Assembly (NCBI GenBank): GCA_030690245.1
Contig: JAUYGW010000278.1
Coordinates: 1-5,672 of the forward strand
Source: Gallionella sp.
GTDB taxonomy: Bacteria > Pseudomonadota > Gammaproteobacteria > Burkholderiales > Gallionellaceae
DNA length: 5,672 bases
Reading direction: 5' to 3'
The notes beneath the pieces were generated by a model. The model was given only the letters and a program-made list of their open reading frames with translations, was not told where the DNA came from and searched no databases. Positions 5,607 through 5,672 of the stretch are shown here, in pieces. Position numbers and translations under genes: made by a program. The number at the start of each line of letters is the position of its first letter. The stretch's first letter is position 1.

Positions 5607-5672
5607 AACCTGTAGCCTCTCGTTCCCATAAGCCTTCTATACATAGCGACATAAATCTACTGCGCGAATCGT
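5607..5672 (-). promoter_or_regulatory. Upstream region of the beta-CASP gene
   Basis: Sixty-six bases before the ATG, to the window edge. The minus strand has an AT-rich patch (TTTATGTCGCTATGTATAG, 5654-5636) that could hold a -10 element (TATGTA or TATAGA), but no good -35 partner is visible. A promoter here is possible, not shown. Confidence 0.25.

Noticed and set aside
4314..5615. 433-codon plus-strand open frame opposite almost the whole beta-CASP gene
   Set aside because: Its translation has no recognisable domain and is rich in Arg, His and Gln, as expected for the complement of a GC-rich gene. The minus-strand frame has all catalytic motifs of a known family.

Overview
All convincing genes in this window lie on the minus strand, so the region reads from right to left. 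The DNA is moderately GC-rich with dense, tightly packed genes, which fits a bacterium. A proteobacterium (possibly a betaproteobacterium) is my best guess from codon use and protein style, but no marker in the window proves it.

Layout in transcription order. (1) 5606-4227: a complete beta-CASP metallo-beta-lactamase protein of the RNA-processing type. (2) 4226-3957: a 270-base gene-free interval with several short dyads, including an imperfect hairpin after the beta-CASP gene and an 18-bp near-palindrome just ahead of the next gene. (3) 3956-1: a compact four-gene set encoding pyruvate:ferredoxin/flavodoxin oxidoreductase subunits gamma (3956-3372), alpha (3379-2126) and beta (2102-1098). 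It is followed by a GltD/NfnB-like FAD and NAD(P)H oxidoreductase that starts on the stop codon of the beta gene and runs off the left edge (1098-1, 366 residues seen).

How the genes work together. Gamma, alpha and beta make the core of a CoA- and thiamine-diphosphate-dependent 2-oxoacid oxidoreductase, most likely acting on pyruvate. The beta subunit supplies the TPP site and the four cysteines of the proximal [4Fe-4S] cluster. No delta (2x[4Fe-4S] ferredoxin-like) subunit gene is present between these genes. The GltD-like flavoprotein occupies the place where an electron-transfer partner would be expected, and could link the complex to NAD(P)H. That link is an inference, but it is the most interesting point of the window. 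The overlaps (8 nt, 1 nt), a 23-nt gap and a full AGGAGG before each of the three downstream genes argue for one translationally coupled transcript.

I found no RNA genes, mobile elements, CRISPR arrays or clearly novel system. The long plus-strand open frames are antisense shadows of the minus-strand genes.
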